NCBI GenBank assembly: GCA_016741915.1
Contig: JACVCS010000014.1
Location: 1-60,220 of the forward strand
Length of the DNA: 60,220 nt
Source of the DNA: Phycisphaerales bacterium
Lineage (GTDB): Bacteria > Planctomycetota > Phycisphaerae > Phycisphaerales > UBA1924
Reading direction: 5' to 3'
Shown one piece after another: positions 37,431 to 48,311 of the stretch; position 1 is the stretch's first letter; each line of letters opens with the position of its first letter. Position numbers and translations under genes: made by a program. Under the pieces are notes generated by a model that did not search any database, had not been told where the DNA came from, and saw only the letters and a list, made by a program, of their open reading frames with translations.

Positions 37431-37705
37431 AACCGCGGGCTGTTCGTTCGGTTTCGTCCCGATACTCGCGGACGGAAGAGGTCCGAGAACGCGTCCACGT
37501 GGGTGAACGCTGCCGGGCGATTGGTCTGGGGGACGTGCAGATTGTCGGATGCGGTGCACCCTGCGGAGGTTTCCGCCCGGCTTGTCGATGCTTTCTGGTA
37601 CACGCGTTTCCCGGCTTTTCGGCGCGGAGCGTGGGATCGTGCGCTGTTCGGGCACGTGAGATGGCCGCCTCTTCGCGTCGATTTCCTGTTGAACCGAGGT
37701 TCTTG

Positions 37706-38878
37706 ATGAAGCCCAATCCGAACGATCCGAAGCGTGACGTTGTGAACACCGTGCGGATCAGCGCCGTGGAACTGCTGAAACTCGAGCAGGAGATGGCCGC
37801 GAAAACCGGACAGGGCTCCCCCAAGCGCGGCTTCCTGCGTTGGTCATTCCCCAAGCAGGCGGTCCTCGTCGAAGTCACCCAGCCCAGCGGCACAACCTCG
37901 CAGCTCCGTTATGCGTGCCGAAATCTCTCCACCACCGGGATGGGCATTCTCCATTCGTCGTTTGTGCACACGGGCACCAGGGTCATCGTCCACCTGCCCG
38001 ACCTTGATGACAACATCCACCTCACCCCCGCGAAGGTTGTCCGCTGCAGCCACTACCGAGGCGTAATCCACGAGGTCGGCATCCGCTTCGACCGTCCGAT
38101 CAACATCCGTGATTTTCTCCGCCTCGACCCGATGGGCGGCGCGTTCACCATGGAACACGTCAACCCCGAGAAGCTCAACGGCTCGGTGCTGCACGTCGAT
38201 GATTCCTCGATGGACCGTCGCCTCGTACGCCACCATCTCCGCGATACGAACCTCAACGTCGTCAACGCGGAGACTGTCGAGCAGGCCCTCGCACGATCCA
38301 ACGAGGGCTTCGACATGATCATCTGCGAGCACGACCTTCCAGACGCGCCGGGGACGAAGCTCATCGAGGCTCTGCGCGCTAAAGGCGTGCAGACCCCGAT
38401 CATCCTGACCACCAGCGACGCGAGCGTCATCGTTCGCCAGCAGAACGAAGAGACCGCACGCGCCAGCGCGTACCTCATCAAGCCCTTCTCGCAGGACCAG
38501 GTCCTGCGGGCGCTGGGTGAGTTCATGCTCACCGAGTCCGTTGACAGCGACTCGGGCGGCTCGGTCTACAGCGGCTTGAAGGAGTCCGATCCGGCGTACT
38601 CGTTCGTGCCCGAGTTCGTTGAAGAACTTCGTCAGACGGTGCAGAAGCTCAACGCCGCGATTGAGAAGAAAGACCTCCCCAGCCTGCGGCGGATCGTCGT
38701 GCAGGTGCGCAGCGCCGCGAAGGGGCTGGGTTTCCAGGTCGTCGGTACCGCGGCCGATACCGCCGCAACAGCCCTGAACAACCCGAACAACGAGCGTGAG
38801 TGGATGCGCAGCGTCCGCATGCTCATCGGGCTCTGCCTCCGTGTGCGCGTGCGTGAGGGCAGCAAACGCGCCGGGTGA
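37706..38878 (+). CDS. PilZ, receiver and HPt-like fusion with missing phosphorelay residues
   Basis: A 390-residue protein. A PilZ c-di-GMP-binding-type domain (about 40-140) has R41-x-x-x-R45 and N73-x-S75-x-x-G78, close to the RxxxR and D/NxSxxG motifs. A receiver domain spans about 158-272: the acidic pair D165-D166, T236 (ILTTSDA) and K259 (LIKPF) are present, but the phosphoacceptor Asp position is E208 (CEHDLP). An HPt-like helical domain spans about 300-362, but the phospho-His position aligns with V332 and the next conserved Lys with R335. The GAGG ribosome site precedes the ATG at 37706. It probably couples c-di-GMP to output without phosphorelay. Confidence 0.8.
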   Translation: MKPNPNDPKRDVVNTVRISAVELLKLEQEMAAKTGQGSPKRGFLRWSFPKQAVLVEVTQPSGTTSQLRYACRNLSTTGMGILHSSFVHTGTRVIVHLPDLDDNIHLTPAKVVRCSHYRGVIHEVGIRFDRPINIRDFLRLDPMGGAFTMEHVNPEKLNGSVLHVDDSSMDRRLVRHHLRDTNLNVVNAETVEQALARSNEGFDMIICEHDLPDAPGTKLIEALRAKGVQTPIILTTSDASVIVRQQNEETARASAYLIKPFSQDQVLRALGEFMLTESVDSDSGGSVYSGLKESDPAYSFVPEFVEELRQTVQKLNAAIEKKDLPSLRRIVVQVRSAAKGLGFQVVGTAADTAATALNNPNNEREWMRSVRMLIGLCLRVRVREGSKRAG

Positions 38879-38900
38879 GCAAAGTCAACGCTGTGCAAGC

Positions 38901-39293
38901 TCACTGCCCGAGGTAGTTCGTCGGCACCGGACCAAAGTCCGCCCGAACCACCGAGCGGATGCCCCCGCGACCTCGCCAGTTCGTGATGACCTGCATCCAC
39001 GCGGGCTTCAACGCCTCGGCCAGATCGGCGCGGATCCGCCCCGTCACGGCCTCGTAGTAGATCCCCTCGTTGCGGAAGCTCTGGTAGTACAGCTTCAGGC
39101 TCTTCAGCTCCACACACCCGCCCGCGCCCGGCGCGTAACGCAGCGTGATGGTCCCGAAGTCCGGATGACCCGTCACAGGGCAGACCGACGTGAACTCTTC
39201 GTTCACGTGTTCAATCACAATCGAAGGCACGGCACCGGAGCCGCCGGCGTTCGCGGGCGTGGGGAACAACACAAGCAGTTTCGGATCGGGCAT
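38901..39293 (-). CDS. queF: PreQ1 synthase (7-cyano-7-deazaguanine reductase)
   Basis: A 130-residue type I QueF that reduces preQ0 to preQ1 with NADPH for queuosine synthesis. C38 in TSVCPVTG is the nucleophile, D45 the proton donor, and E62-LKSLKLYYQSFR the diagnostic binding motif. Length fits the single-domain class. It converges with the PilZ gene and lies on the minus strand before the TPR lipoprotein gene. The other que genes are not nearby. Confidence 0.95.
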   Translation of the reverse strand: MPDPKLLVLFPTPANAGGSGAVPSIVIEHVNEEFTSVCPVTGHPDFGTITLRYAPGAGGCVELKSLKLYYQSFRNEGIYYEAVTGRIRADLAEALKPAWMQVITNWRGRGGIRSVVRADFGPVPTNYLGQ

Positions 39294-39353
39294 AGACCGG
39301 CAGGGTATGCGTGCTTCGCAATCACGCCAAACGCCGCGGCAAACGCACCAGCT

Positions 39354-40412
39354 TCACATCGCGTACCGCGTGAGCAGGTCCTGCACCTTGGGCTGGTTGG
39401 GCTTGAGGCGCAGCGAGCGTCGCAGCGCCTCGAAAGCGCGGTCACGTGCGGCGATGTCTGTCTTGTCCGACCAGAGGTACGTGTTGAGCTCGCAGACGCC
39501 CACGCCGTTGAGCGCGGGGAAGTAATCCGGATCGAGCTTCAGCGCTTCGCGGTAGGCCGAGAGCGCCGCGGGGATGTTCTCCATCCTGAACTCCGCGAAA
39601 CCCAGCCGCTCAAACGCCGCGGGCGTGGGCTGGAGCTTGATCAGCCGTTGCAGGGTGTTGCGCATCTCCGCGAAGCGTGAGGTGGCCCCGTAGCTGGCCG
39701 AGAGGTTCATGAGCAACTGCGACGGCATGTCGGAGTCGCTGCTGTCGAGGGCCTGTTCGTACTCCGCGATCGCCTCGCTGTGCCGCCCGAGCCCCGCATA
39801 GACCGCCCCGAGCGAGAACCGCGCGGGCCCGCTCTTGGGATCCAGCGCCACGGCCTTGCTCGCATAGGGCAGGGCCTGTGCATACTCCGCGAGCTGGTAA
39901 TACGCCGCACCGAGGTTCAGGTTGGCCTTCTGGTCGTCGGGCCGGATCGACAGTGCCCGGAGGTACGCCCCGATGGCCTCTGAAACGCGGTTCAGCACGT
40001 GCAGCATCAGGCCGTGGTAATACTGCGCGTCGAACGACCGCGGCTCGATCTCCGCCGCCTTGCGGTAGCCCTGCTCGGCCTTGCCGTAGTCGCCGTCGAG
40101 GCGGTAAATGTCCGCCATGCCCATGTGGGCGGTGGTCAGGCGCGGGTTCTTTTCAATCGCTTTCGAGAACTCCAGCAGCGCCCGACGCTTATCGCCCGCG
40201 CGAACTGCCGCCTCCGCCGCGGCGACAAAGTCCCCGCCCTCGCCGCTGTCGATGAGTGCTTCGTTGTTCGAGTTTCCAGAGCCCCCGCGCGTGCCGCAGG
40301 CGCCGAGCGTGAGTGTGGCGCCGACACACACACCGGCGCACGCGAGCAACCACGCCGTGCGCACAAATGCGCCCGCCCCCAAGCGATCAACCATCCGACG
40401 ATCTGATTCCAT
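39354..40412 (-). CDS. TPR-repeat lipoprotein
   Basis: A 352-residue protein. A signal peptide (about 16-38) ends in LGAC with lipidation at C39. A Gly/Ser/Asn linker is followed by a tetratricopeptide array from about 70 to 345 (repeats such as AHMGMADIYRLDGDYGKAEQGYRKAAEIEP). The protein should sit in the envelope and mediate protein contacts. AAGGA lies six bases before the ATG at 40412, which is chosen over upstream starts that overlap the TerC-family gene. Function is open. Confidence 0.82.
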   Translation of the reverse strand: MESDRRMVDRLGAGAFVRTAWLLACAGVCVGATLTLGACGTRGGSGNSNNEALIDSGEGGDFVAAAEAAVRAGDKRRALLEFSKAIEKNPRLTTAHMGMADIYRLDGDYGKAEQGYRKAAEIEPRSFDAQYYHGLMLHVLNRVSEAIGAYLRALSIRPDDQKANLNLGAAYYQLAEYAQALPYASKAVALDPKSGPARFSLGAVYAGLGRHSEAIAEYEQALDSSDSDMPSQLLMNLSASYGATSRFAEMRNTLQRLIKLQPTPAAFERLGFAEFRMENIPAALSAYREALKLDPDYFPALNGVGVCELNTYLWSDKTDIAARDRAFEALRRSLRLKPNQPKVQDLLTRYAM

Positions 40413-40456
40413 CGATGTTCCTTGCCGCATACACGCTCCAGGCTCTGCCGTGTGCA

Positions 40457-42103
40457 TCATACAGACCGCCCCTCACGCGTGTTCGAACCTTCCGGCGTGC
40501 TTGAATCAGCCGGCGTGCTCATCGCGGCACCATCGGTCTTTCCATCCGTCGCTGTCGCGGTCGGCGTCTGAGCGTCGCCGCTCATGGCTTTCTTTTTCGC
40601 CAGGTGCGTCTTCACCACGCGGAAAATGAAGACGCTGAACGGGAAGGCAAGCCCGAAACCCGTCGCGGTGATGAACCACTGCAGCTTCTCATACCCCGCG
40701 CACAGGAACCATAAACCCGTAAAAAACCCTGCGTACCCAAGAATCAAGAACGGCACGCTCCAGAACGGGAACCACCGCGTCGATTCGTCCGAGATGCGGG
40801 TGAAGAGGTTGAAGAGGTCTTTCAGGCGCTGCATGAGTGTCCTGGCCCAGGCAAACTCGGTAGCAAGGATCGCCACGCCGATGGGCACGACAATCGACGC
40901 GCCGGGCCCGGGCAAGGGCCCGATGGCGATCCCGAAGCAGATCACCACAAACCCGGCGATAAAGATCGCGATCTTGCGTGCGTGTCGGCGGGTTGACGCC
41001 ACCGCGAGGGCCAGATCCTCGTACGCCGCGGGGCGATCCGCGCCGGAGACACCGGTGAGTTGTGTCTGAGCCGAATCCACCCGCCACCCCTCCAGCCGCC
41101 CGCGCCGCAGCGAAAGCAGCACCGCTCCGCCCACCAGCACCACCACCGCCCCCAGCGTGATCTCCGTCGGCAGCAGCGCATCGGGCTTGTGGATGTACCA
41201 GATCGCCTTCACCGCCAGGAACGCCAGCACCACCACCAACGCGGGCTTCGTGTACCTCAGCCTCAGGATCACCCCGCTGAGCGAGAAGAACAGCGACCGG
41301 AGCGAGAGGATCGCCATCACGCTGCCCGCGAAAGCGATGAACGGCTCGCGCGTGATCGCGAACGCCGCGGGGATCGAATCCGTCGTGAACGCCAGATCCG
41401 CCAGAGCCGCCGCCACCACCGCCCCCGCCAGCGGCGTGATGACCCACTTTCCCCCCGCGTCCCGCTCGATCAGCCTCTGCCCCTCATACGGCTCATCACG
41501 ATCGCACACCCGCTTGCCGATCCGCACCGCCCACATTTTCTTTGCGCGTTCTGTCGAGTCCGACAGCAGCAGCATCCGCACCATCGCCACCACCAGCAAA
41601 CCCGCGAAGACCCACCCCACAACCCCGTACCCCCACGCCCGGATCATCTCCCACCCAAACAGCACCAACCCCAGCCTGATCAGCAGCGCAATCAACACAC
41701 CCCAGAACAACGCCCGTGGCAGCGATTGCCGAGGCACCCTGAACACCGCGAAGACGAGCGTCAATACCGCCACGTTGTCCAAACTCAACGCCATCTCGGT
41801 GGCGTACACCGCCAGAAACTGGTCGTGCGCCGCGAGCCCCGCCAGCCGCGCCTGCCGCCCGTCAATCGGCGGGACCACCCCGAACGGATCAACGATCGCC
41901 CCGTGCAGGTTCAGCCAGTTCTGCTCATAAACCAGAAAAACCCCCAGCGCCACCGCGTACGTGATAGCGCACCAGGCAAGCAGCGAAGCACCGGCCTCGC
42001 GCTGCCCGATCGCCGACTGCCGCCGCGTGAGCAGCGTGAGATCAAGCACAATCAAAGCCATGACCAGGGCCCCGAAGAGGCCCCAGAGGTGCAACGCCTG
42101 CAT
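40457..42103 (-). CDS. TerC-family membrane protein with C-terminal PGPGW-like domain
   Basis: A 548-residue integral membrane protein. The TerC part (about 1-345) has about eight helices with the metal-binding type motifs SLDN (107-110) and TDSIPA (241-246), as in Alx/TerC manganese or metal-ion exporters. After a linker, residues about 376-500 match the PGPGW-type membrane domain, including GPLPGPGAS (396-403) and the RTLMQRLKDLF helix. The C-terminal 50 residues are polar. The gene lies between the TPR lipoprotein and rpoD. The fusion suggests a combined transport and envelope role. Confidence 0.85.
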   Translation of the reverse strand: MQALHLWGLFGALVMALIVLDLTLLTRRQSAIGQREAGASLLAWCAITYAVALGVFLVYEQNWLNLHGAIVDPFGVVPPIDGRQARLAGLAAHDQFLAVYATEMALSLDNVAVLTLVFAVFRVPRQSLPRALFWGVLIALLIRLGLVLFGWEMIRAWGYGVVGWVFAGLLVVAMVRMLLLSDSTERAKKMWAVRIGKRVCDRDEPYEGQRLIERDAGGKWVITPLAGAVVAAALADLAFTTDSIPAAFAITREPFIAFAGSVMAILSLRSLFFSLSGVILRLRYTKPALVVVLAFLAVKAIWYIHKPDALLPTEITLGAVVVLVGGAVLLSLRRGRLEGWRVDSAQTQLTGVSGADRPAAYEDLALAVASTRRHARKIAIFIAGFVVICFGIAIGPLPGPGASIVVPIGVAILATEFAWARTLMQRLKDLFNLFTRISDESTRWFPFWSVPFLILGYAGFFTGLWFLCAGYEKLQWFITATGFGLAFPFSVFIFRVVKTHLAKKKAMSGDAQTPTATATDGKTDGAAMSTPADSSTPEGSNTREGRSV

Positions 42104-42171
42104 AGGTGCAAAGCGTAAGCACAGCCCAGCGCTTCAGCGCCGGTCCACAATCGCCCGTCGGATCAAGACGT

Positions 42172-44433
<2,262 letters not shown>

Positions 44434-44588
44434 TCATCCACGACAGGTCGGCCGATCGCCAGCCGCCCGCTTGCTTCGCCTTGATCCGAACTCAACACCC
44501 GCCCGAGCCGTGTACCGTCCAACTCCGCGACCCACCCGCCCGCTCTGCCCGCGATGCGGGAAAACGTGGCTTCTTGACCATCTGAACA

Positions 44589-46595
44589 CTAGTCGGGCCC
44601 CCGCCCCGGTGCCACCGCCCCGCCGCCCAAACTGCCGCCGCCCATCCCGCCCCCGACGCCACCGCCCGAAGCCACAACGCCGACCTGACCGAGCCCCTTG
44701 ATCTTCGCTTCCACCGCCCGCGCCTCGCGTTCGTGCTGAACTTTTCGCATCAGCGGCAGCGTCGGATCCTTCGCCAGCGTCTTCAAATGCTCAGCCTCGG
44801 CGCGAAGCGCCGTGGTCTGGAAATCCGCCAGCATCCGCGCTTCATCGCCCGAGTAGTCGCGGTTGATCGCCCCGATCATCCCGGAGCGCAGCTCCTCCGC
44901 ACCGTCCTCGTCCATCGATCGCAGCGCCCGGTCGACCATCCCGCCGTCGCTGTCGCGGGGCAGGTCCGCCAGCACCGCCGCCATCGCGCCGACCAGTCGC
45001 CCCACGCTTCCGCCAAGGTTGCTCCCGATACCCACGCCGCAGACCGCCGCTCGCTGCGTCGCGGAGAGTTGTTTGAAAAGCCCGGGCTCTGCGACGACGA
45101 ACCGCAGCAGTTTCTCCGCTTCGCTCGTCGGCTGAAAGACCGCGGCCCCCGCGCTCCCGTTCGCCGCGCCGCCGCTGGTTTCGATCCCCTCCGCCGCCCG
45201 CGCACTGCGTACGCCGAGCCGAGTCTCCGCGAGCGCCCTTCGAATCGCCTCTTCACCCACACCCGCCAGTTCGCCCACGCGTTTGACGATCATCTGCTTC
45301 TTCACGGGGCTGATGGCGCTGAGCCCAAGCTCCGCCAGGCGCCGAACCTCTTCCTCAACCACCGTTGAGCGCTGTGACATCGACGCGCCGACGAGGCGGG
45401 ATTTCAGCCGGGCGAAGCGATACTCCAGCGCGTCGGTCGCCTCGTTGATGATCCGCTTCAGCAGCGCGACGCCGCCTTCCTGCTTGACGAGTTCGTCCGG
45501 GTCTTTCGCATTCGTAAGCCCCGCCTGCCGAGCGCCCGCCATCGTGGCGATCCGCACCTCGAGCGTGCTGGCGAAGAGCACCTCCACCGCGCGGTCCGCC
45601 GCCCGTTGACCGGCATCGTCACCATCAAAGAACAGCACGACCTTGTCGCACAGGCGCGAGAGGATCCGCGCAGACTGCGCTGTCAACGCGGTGCCGAGCG
45701 TTGCCACCACGTTCCGCACGCCCGCCTGATGACAGGCGATCACGTCCATGTACCCCTCGACGACGATCGCGGTCTTTTCCGCGCGGATCGTCTCGCCCGC
45801 AAGGTGCAGCGCGTAGAGCGTGCTGGACTTGCTGAAGAGTGCCGAGTCCGTCGAGTTGATGTACTTCGGCTCGTCCTGGTCGTTAATCCGCCGCCCGCCG
45901 AAGGCGATCACGCGCCCGAGCTGATCGAAGATTGGGAAGATCAGCCGATTCCGCTGCATGTCGAAGGCCCCGCCGCCGTTCTCGCGATTGCGGATGAGCC
46001 CCGCGGCAAGAAACGGCCGCACATCCACGCGCTTGGCGCTCAGGAACATCGCCAGCCCGTCCCAGCGGTCCGGCGCGACGCCGATCTGAAACCGCTCGCA
46101 GGTCTCGGCGCTCACGCCGCGTTTCTCGAGGATCGCCCGGCCGGCCTTCCCATGGTCCGGGTGCTTCAGGATCGCCCGATAGAAATCCAGCGCCAAGCGA
46201 TTCGCCCGCGCCAGGTCCTCGCGCGAAACCTCGGGCCCGACCTCCACCCCTTCGGGAAGCTCCAATCCCCCGCCACTCCGCGGTGCCCGCGGCGTCAACT
46301 TGATCCCCGCCCGATCCGCTAAAAACTGCAACGCCTCCACGAACGACATCTTGTGGTAGTCGCGCACGAACTTGATCGCGTCGCCCCCCGCCCCGCACAC
46401 AAAGCAGTGGTAAATCTGCTTACTGGGCACCACGTACATCGACGGGTTGTGGTCGTCATGGAACGGGCACACGCACGCCCACTCGCGCCCCTTCTTGTTC
46501 AACGTCACGTGCTCCGAGATCAGACGAACGATGTCCGTCGCGTGCAAGACGCGATCCTTGTCGTCCGAAAAGTTCCCACGAAGCGTCGATGACAC
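44589..46595 (-). CDS. dnaG: DNA primase
   Basis: A 668-residue primase that makes RNA primers at the replication fork. The zinc site is C43-x2-H46 and C64-x2-C67. The RNA polymerase domain includes the EGYMD motif of the TOPRIM core near residue 270 and FDGDDAGQ near 315. The C-terminal third (about 430-660) should bind DnaB helicase and ends in a Gly-rich tail. The GTG at 46595 is the best start: the longer frame upstream lacks family similarity. rpoD follows 155 bases downstream on the same strand. Confidence 0.95.
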   Translation of the reverse strand: MSSTLRGNFSDDKDRVLHATDIVRLISEHVTLNKKGREWACVCPFHDDHNPSMYVVPSKQIYHCFVCGAGGDAIKFVRDYHKMSFVEALQFLADRAGIKLTPRAPRSGGGLELPEGVEVGPEVSREDLARANRLALDFYRAILKHPDHGKAGRAILEKRGVSAETCERFQIGVAPDRWDGLAMFLSAKRVDVRPFLAAGLIRNRENGGGAFDMQRNRLIFPIFDQLGRVIAFGGRRINDQDEPKYINSTDSALFSKSSTLYALHLAGETIRAEKTAIVVEGYMDVIACHQAGVRNVVATLGTALTAQSARILSRLCDKVVLFFDGDDAGQRAADRAVEVLFASTLEVRIATMAGARQAGLTNAKDPDELVKQEGGVALLKRIINEATDALEYRFARLKSRLVGASMSQRSTVVEEEVRRLAELGLSAISPVKKQMIVKRVGELAGVGEEAIRRALAETRLGVRSARAAEGIETSGGAANGSAGAAVFQPTSEAEKLLRFVVAEPGLFKQLSATQRAAVCGVGIGSNLGGSVGRLVGAMAAVLADLPRDSDGGMVDRALRSMDEDGAEELRSGMIGAINRDYSGDEARMLADFQTTALRAEAEHLKTLAKDPTLPLMRKVQHEREARAVEAKIKGLGQVGVVASGGGVGGGMGGGSLGGGAVAPGRGPD

Positions 46596-46798
46596 CTTGG
46601 CGTTCCCTGCCGCGATCCCGAGCCCAACTCGGCTCGACCGACCGCCACACCCGACATCATTGCCCGGCTGACCCAGCCCTCCCACCCTCTAAACCTACCC
46701 CCAACCCGGGGGAGTGCCACCCCCTTCCCCCGAAAGCCGGAAAAACCCGGGTCTCTCCGCTCCCGACCAATCCGACCCCGCCCGTATCCTCCGGAATC

Positions 46799-47071
46799 AT
46801 GCGCACCCGCATCCTCTACACCGGTCGCGTCCAAGGGGTCGGCTTCCGCGCCACCACCCGCTCTGTCGCCTCGAACTACCCCATCTTGAGTGGCTTTGTC
46901 AGAAACGAGCCCTCTGGGCAGGTTTTGGTCGAGGTGCAAGGACCCCCTGAGCAGGTGGAGGCCTTTTTGAGCCAACTGCACACCACCATGCAGCGCAACA
47001 TCACCCACATCGATCGTGCCGTGATCCCGGATCACCAACCCGCCGAGCCCGCGTTCAGCATTCAACGCTGA
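46799..47071 (+). CDS. acyP: Acylphosphatase
   Basis: A 90-residue enzyme that hydrolyses acyl phosphates. The VQGVGFR loop (11-17) supplies the phosphate-binding Arg17, and N36 in GFVRNEPSG is the second catalytic residue. The length and the ferredoxin-like pattern are standard. The ATG at 46799 gives the correct N terminus; longer upstream frames are rejected. Confidence 0.93.
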   Translation: MRTRILYTGRVQGVGFRATTRSVASNYPILSGFVRNEPSGQVLVEVQGPPEQVEAFLSQLHTTMQRNITHIDRAVIPDHQPAEPAFSIQR

Positions 47072-47122
47072 ACGATTTCGACCGAAAGTGGGTCTTTCAG
47101 AAGACTGCGCCCAAACGTGTCC

Positions 47123-48205
47123 TCACTTCAAGAGCCCGCGTCGGCGCAGGGTTTGCACGAGCAGGGAGCTGAGATCGGTGTTTGTGAGCACCAACTCATG
47201 GTTGAGACCCCGGGCCGTGGCGTACGCCGCGAGGTCGTCGTTGTAGCGTTTGATCGCGAGTCGGTACGCGGCGGCGAGTTCGGGGGTGATGGTCACCTCC
47301 GCCGCGCGGTTGGTTTCGATGTCGGTCAGGCGCAGGTCCCCGAGCAGGTCGGCGTTGGCTGCGGCGCTGGTGGAACCGTTGACGCCGATGGGGCCGAGGG
47401 GGTCGATCTCGGTGGGTGCGAGGGTTTGGATGAGGAAGACGTCCATGCCGCCGGCGGAGGCACCGCCGCGCCCGCCCGCGCCGGACTTTCCGCCCGCACC
47501 GCCCATGGCCGCGGCGGCGAGGATTTGCAAGCCGGCTTGATAGCCCGTTGGCGGTGGGAAGAGCAGGTCGGAGATGACGGCCGTCACACCGCGACCGGCG
47601 CGGCTGGTGACCACGGCGCGCATGGCGTCGGCGAAGCCCATGCCCGGGTCGTTCTGAACGGTGGTTCCGCGGCCGGTTTGGCGTGACTCGTTGTCGAAGG
47701 CGTTTTTGAGGATGAACTGTCCGAGGCGTTCGGTGTTGCGCCGGCCTCGGAGGGGTTCGAGCCCGACTGTGCCGCGGTCAGTGATGATCGACATCACCAC
47801 GCGGTTGTTGTTGACGAGCCCGATGTAGCCCAGGGCCGTGGCGAGGCGCGAGGCGAAGAGGAGCTTATTGCACGACTCGGGCGTGCCGGCGTTCATGGAC
47901 GATGACGCGTCGAGGACCACGTGCAGGGCGAGGTCTTCTTCTTCCTGGAAGACCTTGATGAAGAACTTGTCGAGGCGTGCGAGGACGTTCCAATCGATAT
48001 GGCGAAGGTCATCCCCCGCGACGTACTCGCGGTAGTCGTCGAACTCGACGCTTCGGCCTCGGCGTTTGCTGCGGCGTTCGCCCTGCATCTTGCCCGAGAG
48101 CAGCCGACGGCTGAGGATGTCCAGCGCGTCGAGCTGGGCGCTCAGCTCCGGGCTGATCAGCTCGCCCATCGTCGTCGGCACCGTGCTGAGCGTTCCCGCG
48201 ATCAT
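47123..48205 (-). CDS. DUF58 domain protein
   Basis: A 360-residue DUF58 protein with a von Willebrand-A-like core (LHVVLDASSSMN near residue 95). The family motif RSVEFDDYREYVAGDDLRHIDWNVLAR is clear near residues 51-77. DUF58 proteins usually work with a MoxR-type AAA ATPase and other vWA proteins; none is adjacent here. A Gly/Ala-rich low-complexity insert lies near 233-253. The start at 48205 is probable; an ATG at 48169 (MGELISP) is possible. Confidence 0.9.
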   Translation of the reverse strand: MIAGTLSTVPTTMGELISPELSAQLDALDILSRRLLSGKMQGERRSKRRGRSVEFDDYREYVAGDDLRHIDWNVLARLDKFFIKVFQEEEDLALHVVLDASSSMNAGTPESCNKLLFASRLATALGYIGLVNNNRVVMSIITDRGTVGLEPLRGRRNTERLGQFILKNAFDNESRQTGRGTTVQNDPGMGFADAMRAVVTSRAGRGVTAVISDLLFPPPTGYQAGLQILAAAAMGGAGGKSGAGGRGGASAGGMDVFLIQTLAPTEIDPLGPIGVNGSTSAAANADLLGDLRLTDIETNRAAEVTITPELAAAYRLAIKRYNDDLAAYATARGLNHELVLTNTDLSSLLVQTLRRRGLLK

Positions 48206-48311
48206 GCGGCGCGATGGTAGTCCTTATGGCTGCCTTGCCCGCTGCGATCATGGCTTGCCCGATTACGCTGTTGGTCATCACCGCATCTCGCCGCGCTGTA
48301 CACTGCTGCGT

